A DNA stretch of 64,000 nucleotides from Bradyrhizobium sp. AUGA SZCCT0176 (GTDB lineage Bacteria; Pseudomonadota; Alphaproteobacteria; Rhizobiales; Xanthobacteraceae), in contig NZ_JAFCMB010000012.1 of NCBI RefSeq assembly GCF_018130145.1, positions 1-64,000 on the forward strand. The letters are read 5' to 3'. The notes under the pieces are model-generated. The model was not told the DNA's origin. It did no database searches and saw only the letters and a list, made by a program, of their open reading frames with translations. The position numbers and the translations under genes were made by a program. Positions 17,000 through 24,587 of the stretch are shown here, piece by piece. Within the stretch, counting starts at the first letter, position 1, and each line of letters begins with the position of its first letter.

Positions 17000-18619
17000 T
17001 TACGCCTTCACCAGCGCGCGATAGTCGAGCCTTCGGTGGAACCAGTATTGATAGCCGGAGATGTTCTTCTGCATCGCGACGTTGACGAAGGGCTGATACA
17101 GCGGAATGCGCGGGATATCCTTGTAGGCGAGATCGACGAAACCCTTCACGTCGCTGTCGTAGGCCGCCTTGTCGCCGGTCGAGGCCGCGTTGCGCGCGCC
17201 GTCGATCAGCTTGTCCATCTCCGGCGACTTGTAGCTCATGGTGTTGAAGACGGAATTGTTGCCGTGATAGCACCAGTAGAAGAAGTATTCGGGGTAATCG
17301 AGCCAGCCCGAGAACACGTTGGTGTAGAGCGGCATCTCCTTCTTGTTCAACTCGGTACGCCAATTGGCGCCAGGGATCTTGTTGATCGTGGCCTTGATGC
17401 CGATCTGGGCGAGGCTCTCCTGCACCAGCACGCAGAGCGGCTCGTTGACCCCGGCGAAATTGAGATCGAACGAGATCGTGGTCTCGAAACCGTTGGCGTA
17501 GCCGGCTTCCGCCAGCAGCGCCTTCGCCTTGGCCATATCGGTGGAATATTTGGTCGGCTGCGGCCACGCCACTTCGGTGGCCTTGTCGGCGGACGCGCCG
17601 AACATCGGATTGGCGAGGCCGAACAGCACGACGTCCATGATTTTTTGATAGGGAAGCGCGTAGGCGATCGCCTGGCGCACCTTGGGATTGTCGAACGGCG
17701 GCTTGGTGACGTTCATGCCGATATACTGGATGCCGTTGGAGAACGGCAGCGACACCACGTTGAGCTTGCCATTGGCCTTCATCTCCTGGAAATCCTTGAA
17801 CGGCAATTCATAGGAGATGTCAGCGTCGCCGCGCTCCAGCAGCGCGCGGCGGTTGCCGGCCTGCGGCACCATGCGCCAGATCACGCGCTTGATCTTCGGC
17901 AGGGGGCCACCGACCCAGGCGTCGTTGCGCTCCATGATGACTTCGGTGCCGGCGGTCCACTTCGACAGCTTGTAGGCGCCCGAGCCCGCGGTCTGCTGTT
18001 TTGTGTATTCGAGACCCCAGGGGTCCTTCTCGCTCGCATTCTTCTTCACGAGCTCGGAATTGACGACGCAGGGTACGATGACCGCGAGGTCGGGGATCGT
18101 CAGCCGGTCCTTCTTGGCAAAGTCGACGCGTACGGTGTTGTCGTCGACGACAACGAACTGCTCGGGCTTGGTCAGCGAGCCCGCGCTCATCTGGAAGGTC
18201 GGAAAGCCGCCGACCGAGACCGCTCGATCGAGCGACCATTTGACGTCCTTGGCCGCGACCGGCGTGCCGTCGTGGAATTTCGCGTTCTTCTTCAGCTTGA
18301 AGGTCACCGACATGTCGTCGATCTTCATGTCGTCGGCGAGTTCGCCCTTGAACTTGTCGCGGTCGTAATACGGCACGCCGCCGGGACCGCTCTTCATCTC
18401 ATGGGTGATCAGGCGGTCGTAGCAATTCCACGACACTTCATAGCCGGGCACGTTGGTGCCGACGCCATGGATGTCGAGGTTGTTTGGACCGCCTTCCGAG
18501 ACGATCAGAAGCGTCTCCGACCGCGCATCGGCCTTGGCGGGGGAGAAAATGGCCGGCGCCGGCACCAGGGCGCCGGCGGCGACCCCGGTGACGGATTTCA
18601 GGAAATCGCGACGCTTCAT
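17000..18619 (-). CDS. Dipeptide-type ABC transporter binding protein (SBP family 5) with Tat signal
   Basis: 539 aa, normal for family 5. It begins MKRRDFLKSV, a twin-arginine motif, then a short hydrophobic stretch and cleavage near AKADARS, so export by Tat in folded form is likely. The conserved N-terminal block YDRLITHEMKSG and the middle block KFHDGTPVAAKDVKWSLDR identify the family. First gene of a minus-strand operon that continues through the importer, AtzG, AtzE, AtzH and GntR. The ligand is probably a ureido or amide nitrogen compound and not a peptide, inferred from those partners. Confidence 0.93.
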   Translation of the reverse strand: MKRRDFLKSVTGVAAGALVPAPAIFSPAKADARSETLLIVSEGGPNNLDIHGVGTNVPGYEVSWNCYDRLITHEMKSGPGGVPYYDRDKFKGELADDMKIDDMSVTFKLKKNAKFHDGTPVAAKDVKWSLDRAVSVGGFPTFQMSAGSLTKPEQFVVVDDNTVRVDFAKKDRLTIPDLAVIVPCVVNSELVKKNASEKDPWGLEYTKQQTAGSGAYKLSKWTAGTEVIMERNDAWVGGPLPKIKRVIWRMVPQAGNRRALLERGDADISYELPFKDFQEMKANGKLNVVSLPFSNGIQYIGMNVTKPPFDNPKVRQAIAYALPYQKIMDVVLFGLANPMFGASADKATEVAWPQPTKYSTDMAKAKALLAEAGYANGFETTISFDLNFAGVNEPLCVLVQESLAQIGIKATINKIPGANWRTELNKKEMPLYTNVFSGWLDYPEYFFYWCYHGNNSVFNTMSYKSPEMDKLIDGARNAASTGDKAAYDSDVKGFVDLAYKDIPRIPLYQPFVNVAMQKNISGYQYWFHRRLDYRALVKA

Positions 18620-18856
18620 GGTGATGCTCCAACGCCCGAGGGAAACGGCTTTGGAACTGGGAATCGCAAGGTTCGTGCCAAACCTTAATGAAGGGCTAAC
18701 CTCTCCATAAGAGATTGATATTACATAGTAATATCAATTATCTGACCAAATTGTCTCGACGAAGCGAGCTTCAAATTGCATACAAAGATGCATAATTGCC
18801 CGCTCTTTGAGCAGAAATTTTGTACGCCTCTTTGATGTGCGGTTTCGTCGCACCCG
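18620..18856. promoter_or_regulatory. Promoter region of the Dpp-AtzGEH-GntR operon with a 25-bp palindrome
   Basis: ATTGATATTAC (18714-18724) and GTAATATCAAT (18728-18738) are perfect 11-bp arms around a three-base spacer, 95 bp before the operon's first codon. A second weaker symmetry, TGCAT-N6-ATGCA, lies at 18777-18792. Both are AT-rich in a GC-rich genome and are the best operator candidates for the local GntR regulator. No gene fits in this stretch. Confidence 0.65.
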
Positions 18857-19810
18857 TCAAACCGGCCACACTAGGTCCTGCAATTCGGAAAGGTTGCCGG
18901 CCCTGCCCTGCCAGTCCTCGATGCAGATATGCCGGACCGGATCGCTGGCCCGATGCAACAGCATCAGCGCCATCAGCCGCCGTTTCATGGCCGGATTGAT
19001 GTCGGCGGGCGCGTATCCGAACCCTTCGAACAGGCTGCGTATCCGCCGTGGGTTTCCCGCGGCCATGAACGCGCTCGGACCCAGCAGGTCATATTCGCCC
19101 CAGCCGGTCATCACGTCGCCGAAATCAAACAGCCCCGAGAGGCGCCAGCCGGTGCCTTGCTGGCTCAACAAGAAGTTCTCCGGAATGTATTCGCCGGTCA
19201 GGATGACCGGCGGCTTGTCCAGCGGAATAAGCGTCGCGGCATCGCGCAGGATGTCGTCGAAGCCATCGAGAAACTTCTTTGACATCCCGAGGCGCTCGTG
19301 CCGCGCGCGGCAGCCCTCGATTTGCCTGGATATGAACCGGTCCCATTGCGGCTCGATGTTTGCGAGTTCTCCGAGCGGGGCGCGCTGCACTTCGGCGATG
19401 GCCGCGCCGATCTGCGCAAGCACGCGTTCCTTCTGGTCTTCAGGCAGCCTCGGCCAGACCTCGGAGCCGACGACACCGTGCAGCCGCGTGATGATGAGAT
19501 AGGGCCACCCGTCGCGCTCGCCTTCGAACAGGATTTCCGGAATCGGGATGCTCAATTGTCCGCGTAACTGCCTCAGCGATGCGCGCTCGGAGACAAACTG
19601 GCCGCGAAGGATTGGCGGAAAGAGCTTCAGGATCAGGTCATCGTCGAGGCCGATGACGAGGTTGGTACCGGTCGCGAAAACATGCGGCGCCGCCGGCTTC
19701 AAGCCGTGGCCATGCGCGATGTCTGATACCACCGGCAGCCAGCGGGACTGGTCGGCGCGCCAGGCCTGAAAGGCCTCGAAATCGGAAAGAACTGGCAGCG
19801 AAGGTGTCAT
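18857..19810 (-). CDS. Aminoglycoside phosphotransferase/choline kinase-fold protein with altered catalytic motif
   Basis: 317 aa from ATG 19810; a GTG one codon earlier is also possible. The kinase-like APH fold is supported by GTNLVIGLDDDLILKLFPP (N-lobe lysine strand), the catalytic-loop region VILTGEYIPENFLL and the metal-binding segment SGLFDFGDVM. The catalytic loop reads TGEYIPEN where the family normally has HGDLHPGN, so the usual catalytic Asp is Glu. The substrate is unknown; resistance should not be assumed. It stands alone on the minus strand, with a palindromic repeat just upstream of its start. Confidence 0.8.
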   Translation of the reverse strand: MTPSLPVLSDFEAFQAWRADQSRWLPVVSDIAHGHGLKPAAPHVFATGTNLVIGLDDDLILKLFPPILRGQFVSERASLRQLRGQLSIPIPEILFEGERDGWPYLIITRLHGVVGSEVWPRLPEDQKERVLAQIGAAIAEVQRAPLGELANIEPQWDRFISRQIEGCRARHERLGMSKKFLDGFDDILRDAATLIPLDKPPVILTGEYIPENFLLSQQGTGWRLSGLFDFGDVMTGWGEYDLLGPSAFMAAGNPRRIRSLFEGFGYAPADINPAMKRRLMALMLLHRASDPVRHICIEDWQGRAGNLSELQDLVWPV

Positions 19811-19818
19811 CACTCAAC

Positions 19819-19932
19819 CGTCATTGCGAGCCAACGGGTCGCGCGAATGCGCACCCGATGACAGGCTCCGCGAAGCAATCCATTCTTTCTTTCCTTGGAG
19901 CGATGGATTGCTTCGCTTCGCTCGCAATGACG
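19819..19932. repeat. Dispersed palindromic repeat, CGTCATTGCGAG family (copy 1)
   Basis: Begins CGTCATTGCGAG and ends CTCGCAATGACG, with inner GCGAAGCAATCCAT/ATGGATTGCTTCGC arms. A shorter copy lies at 38547-38628. It separates the phosphotransferase gene from the UgpB-type gene. Confidence 0.82.
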
Positions 19933-19953
19933 AAAAAATTGATTTCTCGCGCC

Positions 19954-21276
19954 CTATCGGTCCGGATTCGCCCGCTCGAACTGGCGCAGCAGACGGTTGC
20001 CGCGCTCGGCGGCGAGGTCGAGGGCGGCTTGCGCGGTCCGCTTGCCGCTAAAGACCTGCTCCAGTTCCTCGTCGATCGCGTCGCGGATCAGCACGAACGA
20101 GCCAAGCCGGATTCCCTTGGAGTGCTCGGTCGGCGGCTTCAAGGTCATCTGCTCGATCGAGATCGCCGCTCCGGGATTGCGATCATAAAACCCCTGCGCA
20201 CGTGAGAGATCGAAGGCGGCGCGGGTGATCGGCAGATAGCCGGTGTTCTGGTGCCAGCCCGCCTGGACTTCCGGCCTCGACAGAAACGCGAAAAACTTCG
20301 CGACCCCGGTATATTCAGCGCGTGGCCGGGCCCGCAGCACCCATAAGGTCGCGCCGCCGATGATGGTGTTCTGCGGCGCGCCAGTCACGTCGGGATAATA
20401 CGGCATCAGGCCGTAACCGACCTCGAATTTCGAATTGGCCTTGATGTCGGCGCGGGTCGCCGACGAGCCGATGAAGATTCCGCACTCGCCCTTCTGGAAG
20501 CGCGGCTCGGCCGACTGGCCGCGGCCGCTATAGTCGTACACTTTCGTGGCCTGCCATTCCGCCAGCTGCGTGATGTGACGCACCACGCTCGGGTTGTTGA
20601 AGGTCAGTTCGGCGTCGAGACCGCCAAACCCATTGCCCTTGGTCGCCAGCGGCAGGTTATGGAATGCCGAAAAATTCTCGACATTGATCCAGGAAGGCCA
20701 GGAGGTGGTCAGGCCGCAGACCGCGCCCGCCGCGCGCAACCTCTTCGCCGCAGCCCCAATTTCGGGCCAGGTTTTCGGCGCCACTTCGGGATCTAGACCG
20801 GCGGCGCGGAAAAGGTCCTTATTGTAATAGAGAATCGGTGTCGAGGCGTTGAACGGGAACGACAGCATGTTGCCGGCGACGTCGGAATAATAGCCTGCGA
20901 CGGCCGGCAGATAGGCAGCCGGCGAGAACGGCTCCGACTGGTCGCGCATCAACTCGAACACCGGATAGATCGCGCCCTTTGCCGCCATCATGGTCGCGGT
21001 CGCGATCTCGTTGACCTGAACGATGGCGGGCTGGCTGCGTGAACGAAAGGCGAAGATCGCCGCCGTCACCGTTTCGGTGTAATTGCCCTTGTAGGCCGGA
21101 ACGATCCGGTAGTCGGATTGCGAGGCGTTGAAATCGGTCGCGAGCTTCTCCAGCTGCTTGCCGAGTTCACCCGACATCGCGTGCCACCACATGATCTCGG
21201 TGGTCGCCTGCGCCGGAGTTACCAGCACGGTGAGTGCGAGCGCGACGGGCTGAAACAACCTCAAGACCGACTTCAC
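19954..21276 (-). CDS. UgpB-type extracellular solute-binding protein (glycerol-3-phosphate/sugar ABC family), orphan
   Basis: 440 aa if translation starts at GTG 21276, chosen because the next residues form a signal peptide (VKSVLRLFQPVALALTVLVTPAQA) and no Met occurs before the mature domain. Mature N-terminus TEIMWWHAMSG and blocks AYKGNYTETV, QVNEIATATMMA, FPFNASTPILYYNKDLF and AEPRFQKGECGIFIGSSATR are UgpB-like. Family role: binding glycerol-3-phosphate or glycerophosphodiesters for UgpAEC. None of those partners is present. It is divergent from the DctP-type sensor-linked gene 217 bp away. Confidence 0.88.
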   Translation of the reverse strand: MKSVLRLFQPVALALTVLVTPAQATTEIMWWHAMSGELGKQLEKLATDFNASQSDYRIVPAYKGNYTETVTAAIFAFRSRSQPAIVQVNEIATATMMAAKGAIYPVFELMRDQSEPFSPAAYLPAVAGYYSDVAGNMLSFPFNASTPILYYNKDLFRAAGLDPEVAPKTWPEIGAAAKRLRAAGAVCGLTTSWPSWINVENFSAFHNLPLATKGNGFGGLDAELTFNNPSVVRHITQLAEWQATKVYDYSGRGQSAEPRFQKGECGIFIGSSATRADIKANSKFEVGYGLMPYYPDVTGAPQNTIIGGATLWVLRARPRAEYTGVAKFFAFLSRPEVQAGWHQNTGYLPITRAAFDLSRAQGFYDRNPGAAISIEQMTLKPPTEHSKGIRLGSFVLIRDAIDEELEQVFSGKRTAQAALDLAAERGNRLLRQFERANPDR

Positions 21277-21493
21277 TGATGAATCACTTTGCCAAAACCG
21301 CTTGTCAGGACCGCGACCAAATCTGCGCGCTGCGCCCTCATAGATGCCCGCGCCCGCCGTTTCAATCCACCACCGCCGTCGCACCGCACAATTAACGATT
21401 GCAGCGGCTCCGGATAGCCAAGTGTGGGCGCCTTCTGCTAAAAAAACATTGAACCTTTTCTTCCCGCCGCAGACTTCTTCACAAGGGGATTTG

Positions 21494-22489
21494 TTGCCTG
21501 TGTATCGCCGCGCCGACCTTTCGCGGATCATAATGCTTGTTCTGGCGTTGTTCCTGACAGCGGCCGCAACGAGCGTTTTTGCGCGCGAATTTCGCGCCGC
21601 CGATACCCAGAACGAGAGTTATCCGACCGTGCAGGCGCTGCACTACATGGGCAGCCTGGTTGCGGAACGCACCGGCGGCCGCCACGAGATCAAGGTGTTC
21701 CATTCGCGCCAGCTCGGCGAGGAAAAGGAAACCCTGGAGCAGACCCGCGCAGGCGCCATCGATATCAATCGTACCAACGTCGCATTGATCGGGACCATGG
21801 TGCCGGCGATGAATGTGCTGGCGATGCCGTTTCTGTTCCGCTCCATCGAGCATTTGCAGAAGGTGCTGGATGGTCCGATCGGCAACGAGATCCTGGACAG
21901 CTTCGAACCTTACGGCTTCGTCGGCCTCGCGTTCTACGATTCCGGCGCCCGTTCGATCTACAACCACGTCCGCCCGGTCACCTCGATGGCCGACCTCAAG
22001 GGCTTGCGGATTCGGGTGCAGCAATCCGAGCAGATGGTCGAGATGATCCGCTCGCTCGGCGCCGATCCGGTCGCACTGCCCTACGGTCAGGTGCTGACCG
22101 GACTCTCGACCAAATTGATCGACGGCGCCGAGAATAACTGGCCGTCCTTTGTCACCACCGATCACTACAAATTCGCCGGCTTCTACACCCTCACCGAACA
22201 TACGATGAGCCCGGAAGTGCTGGTGATGTCGAAAAAGGCGTGGTCTAGCCTGTCGCCCGAAGACCAGAAGGCCTTTCGCGAAGCCGCACAGCGCTCGAGC
22301 CGCTTCATGCGCGAAAAATGGCGCGATCTCGAAGAGCGCTCGCGCAAGCAGGCGGAAGACGCCGGCGTCAAGATCGTCACCGATTTCGACCGCAAGCCGC
22401 TCGAGGCGGCGATGGCGGGAATTTACGCCAAGGCGCAGCAAGACCCCGCGATTGCGCGGCTCATTGAACGAATTCGCAAGGTGCAGTGA
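21494..22489 (+). CDS. TRAP-family (DctP) solute-binding protein linked to a sensor kinase
   Basis: About 331 aa if TTG 21494 is the start. AAGGGGA (21483-21489) just upstream and the basic signal peptide that follows (YRRADLSRIIMLVLALFLT...ATSVFA) support an initiation here, with TTG 21491 or GTG 21500 as alternatives. DctP hallmarks are KGLRIRVQQSEQMVEM with the ligand-carboxylate arginine, GGRHEIKVFHSRQLGEEKE, and VALPYGQVLTGLSTKLIDGAENN. No DctQ/DctM membrane subunit follows. Instead a histidine kinase gene begins two bases after the stop, so this protein probably presents an organic acid to the kinase. Confidence 0.9.
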   Translation: MPVYRRADLSRIIMLVLALFLTAAATSVFAREFRAADTQNESYPTVQALHYMGSLVAERTGGRHEIKVFHSRQLGEEKETLEQTRAGAIDINRTNVALIGTMVPAMNVLAMPFLFRSIEHLQKVLDGPIGNEILDSFEPYGFVGLAFYDSGARSIYNHVRPVTSMADLKGLRIRVQQSEQMVEMIRSLGADPVALPYGQVLTGLSTKLIDGAENNWPSFVTTDHYKFAGFYTLTEHTMSPEVLVMSKKAWSSLSPEDQKAFREAAQRSSRFMREKWRDLEERSRKQAEDAGVKIVTDFDRKPLEAAMAGIYAKAQQDPAIARLIERIRKVQ

Positions 22490-22490
22490 G

Positions 22491-24587
22491 TTGGCCGCAA
22501 CCTCGCAACAAGACGGATCAGTGGAACGGCCGGCGAGCCTCGCCGCACGCGGCCGTATTCGCATCGTCCAGGTGCTGCGCGCGGTCCCGATCCGCTGGCG
22601 CATCCTGTCGATCGCGGCCTTGAACTCCGCCGTGGTCGTGGTGCTGGCCGCGCTGATATGGAACGGCGCCAAGGTGCTCGGTTCGGCCTGGGAAGATGTT
22701 CGCCACGTCAGGGAATCCGACAAGATCCTGGCGCTGCTTGAAAGCGAAACCAGCCGGCTGCAGAACCTGATCCATCGCTACATCAACCAGCCGAGCCCGG
22801 AACTGTTCGCGGAGATCCTGCTGCTGCGCGAAGCCGTGCTCGGCACACTGACCAACCGCGCCTCGAACGACCCGATGCTTTCGGGCTCGGTCGAGCAGCT
22901 CGAGCAGGTCACCGACCGCTTCCTCAACGGTTTCGGCGAACTGCGCGCGGTGCAGGCGACGATCTCTAAAACCTACGAGCAACAGGTGCTGGGCCCGGCC
23001 AGGGACATGGCCGGGCTCTATTCCATCATCGAGGGCGCCACCGGGCACCGCGATGCGCTGATCTGGCCGTCGCTCGGAAAATCCCGCGAGGCGTTTACCG
23101 GGATGCTGGTCGCCGCCAACGCCTATTACCTTTCGCTGGCGTCGGCTTCGGCCGAGGACGCCCGCCGCAATACCGAGACGATCGAAAAAACCATCCCGGT
23201 GATGTCCGACCTTGCCGACAATGATTTGCAGCGCATGGCGCTGACGCGGCTGCATGCGAAAACCCTGGCGTTGCGCGAGGGACTGGCGAAGCTGACCGAG
23301 CAGCTTGCGATCCGGACCGAATTGTTGCGCAACACCATCGACGCCAGCCAGGCCGATGCGATCGGCGTGATCGACAGCCTGTCGGTGAAGATGCGCCAGC
23401 GCGAGCAAAAGGCGCAGGAAACCTTCGACCGCACGCTGGCGGGCATTTCGCGCCGGGTGCTGTCGATCGCCGTGATCTTCCTCGGCATCATCCTGTCCGC
23501 GGGTGTCCTGATCGCGCTCTCGATCCGGCTGCCGCTGCAGCAGATCATGGCGTCGATGCACGCGATCACCTCGGGCAATTACGATCGCGCCGTGCAGGGC
23601 ACGTCAGCCAAGGACGAGGTCGGCGCGATGGCGCGCGCGGTGGAGGTGTTCCGCGAAAACGCCATCGCCAAACGCAAGACCGAGGACGAGCTGCGCGCGT
23701 CGAAGGAAAAGGCCGAGGGCGCGCTGCTCGAACTCAATGCCGCCCAGCAGAACCTGATCGACGCCGAACGGCTGGCGGCGCTGGGCGGCCTGGTCGCCGG
23801 CGTCGCCCACGAGGTCAACAACCCGATCGGCATCAGCCTGACGGTGGCATCGAGCTTCGCGCGCCGCGCGGAAATCTTCGAGACCGAGCTGCGCACCGAG
23901 CCGCTGCGCCGCTCCAAGCTCGACGAGTTCGTCAAGAGCTCGCGCGACGCCGCCGGGCAACTGGTGGCCAATTTGCACCGTGCCGGCGAACTGATCCAGT
24001 CGTTCAAGCAGGTGGCGGTGGACCGCTCCCATGCCGAGCGGCGGCAATTCAGCCTCAGCGAGGCCACCGACCAGATCGTCGCGAGCCTGCGCCCGGTGTT
24101 GAAGAAGGCGACGATTACGCTGTCGGTCGACGTGCCGGAGGGTCTGTTGATCGACGGCTATCCCGGCTCCTACGGCCAGATTTTAACCAATCTTTTCCTC
24201 AACGCAGCCAATCATGCCTTCGCCGACGGCCGTTCCGGCGCGATCTCGCTTTCGGCACGGGCCCGCGGCAGTGACGATGTCGAAATCATTTTTGCCGATA
24301 ATGGGGCCGGAATGACGCCGGACGTCCAGCGGCAGGCGTTCGATCCGTTCTTTACCACGCGCCGCAACGAGGGCGGTACCGGACTGGGCTTGCATATCGT
24401 CTATAATCTTGTCACTCAACAGCTCGGCGGCCGGATGATGCTGGAGTCAAGGCTAGGACAAGGCACCACTTTCCGCATTATCATGCCCAAGGTCGCCAAG
24501 GGAATCGTAACCAGCGGACCCACTATCACAGACGCAGCAGCCGACGGAACCCCTCAATGGCCGAACAGGACGATGTCCTCCACCTGA
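22491..24587 (+). CDS. Membrane sensor histidine kinase (DctB/NtrB-type HPK4), coupled to the DctP protein
   Basis: 698 aa from TTG 22491 (AAGGTG upstream); an ATG 39 bases earlier overlaps dctP. Numbering from that ATG: membrane helix 1 at about 51-70, an all-helical periplasmic domain of about 260 residues, helix 2 at about 336-357, HAMP, coiled coil to 440, phospho-acceptor His453 in GGLVAGVAHEVNNPIG, and N box N584 (LFLNAANHAF). G1 is DNGAGM, the F box FDPFFTTRRNEGG, and G2 GTGLGLHIV. The helical sensor resembles the arrangement of TorS, which reads a periplasmic binding protein. It carries no receiver domain of its own. Confidence 0.9.
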   Translation: MAATSQQDGSVERPASLAARGRIRIVQVLRAVPIRWRILSIAALNSAVVVVLAALIWNGAKVLGSAWEDVRHVRESDKILALLESETSRLQNLIHRYINQPSPELFAEILLLREAVLGTLTNRASNDPMLSGSVEQLEQVTDRFLNGFGELRAVQATISKTYEQQVLGPARDMAGLYSIIEGATGHRDALIWPSLGKSREAFTGMLVAANAYYLSLASASAEDARRNTETIEKTIPVMSDLADNDLQRMALTRLHAKTLALREGLAKLTEQLAIRTELLRNTIDASQADAIGVIDSLSVKMRQREQKAQETFDRTLAGISRRVLSIAVIFLGIILSAGVLIALSIRLPLQQIMASMHAITSGNYDRAVQGTSAKDEVGAMARAVEVFRENAIAKRKTEDELRASKEKAEGALLELNAAQQNLIDAERLAALGGLVAGVAHEVNNPIGISLTVASSFARRAEIFETELRTEPLRRSKLDEFVKSSRDAAGQLVANLHRAGELIQSFKQVAVDRSHAERRQFSLSEATDQIVASLRPVLKKATITLSVDVPEGLLIDGYPGSYGQILTNLFLNAANHAFADGRSGAISLSARARGSDDVEIIFADNGAGMTPDVQRQAFDPFFTTRRNEGGTGLGLHIVYNLVTQQLGGRMMLESRLGQGTTFRIIMPKVAKGIVTSGPTITDAAADGTPQWPNRTMSST

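Noticed and set aside
17036-18688. 550-codon plus-strand frame
   Set aside because: Antisense of the Dpp-type binding protein; composition is unnatural and no start signal is present.
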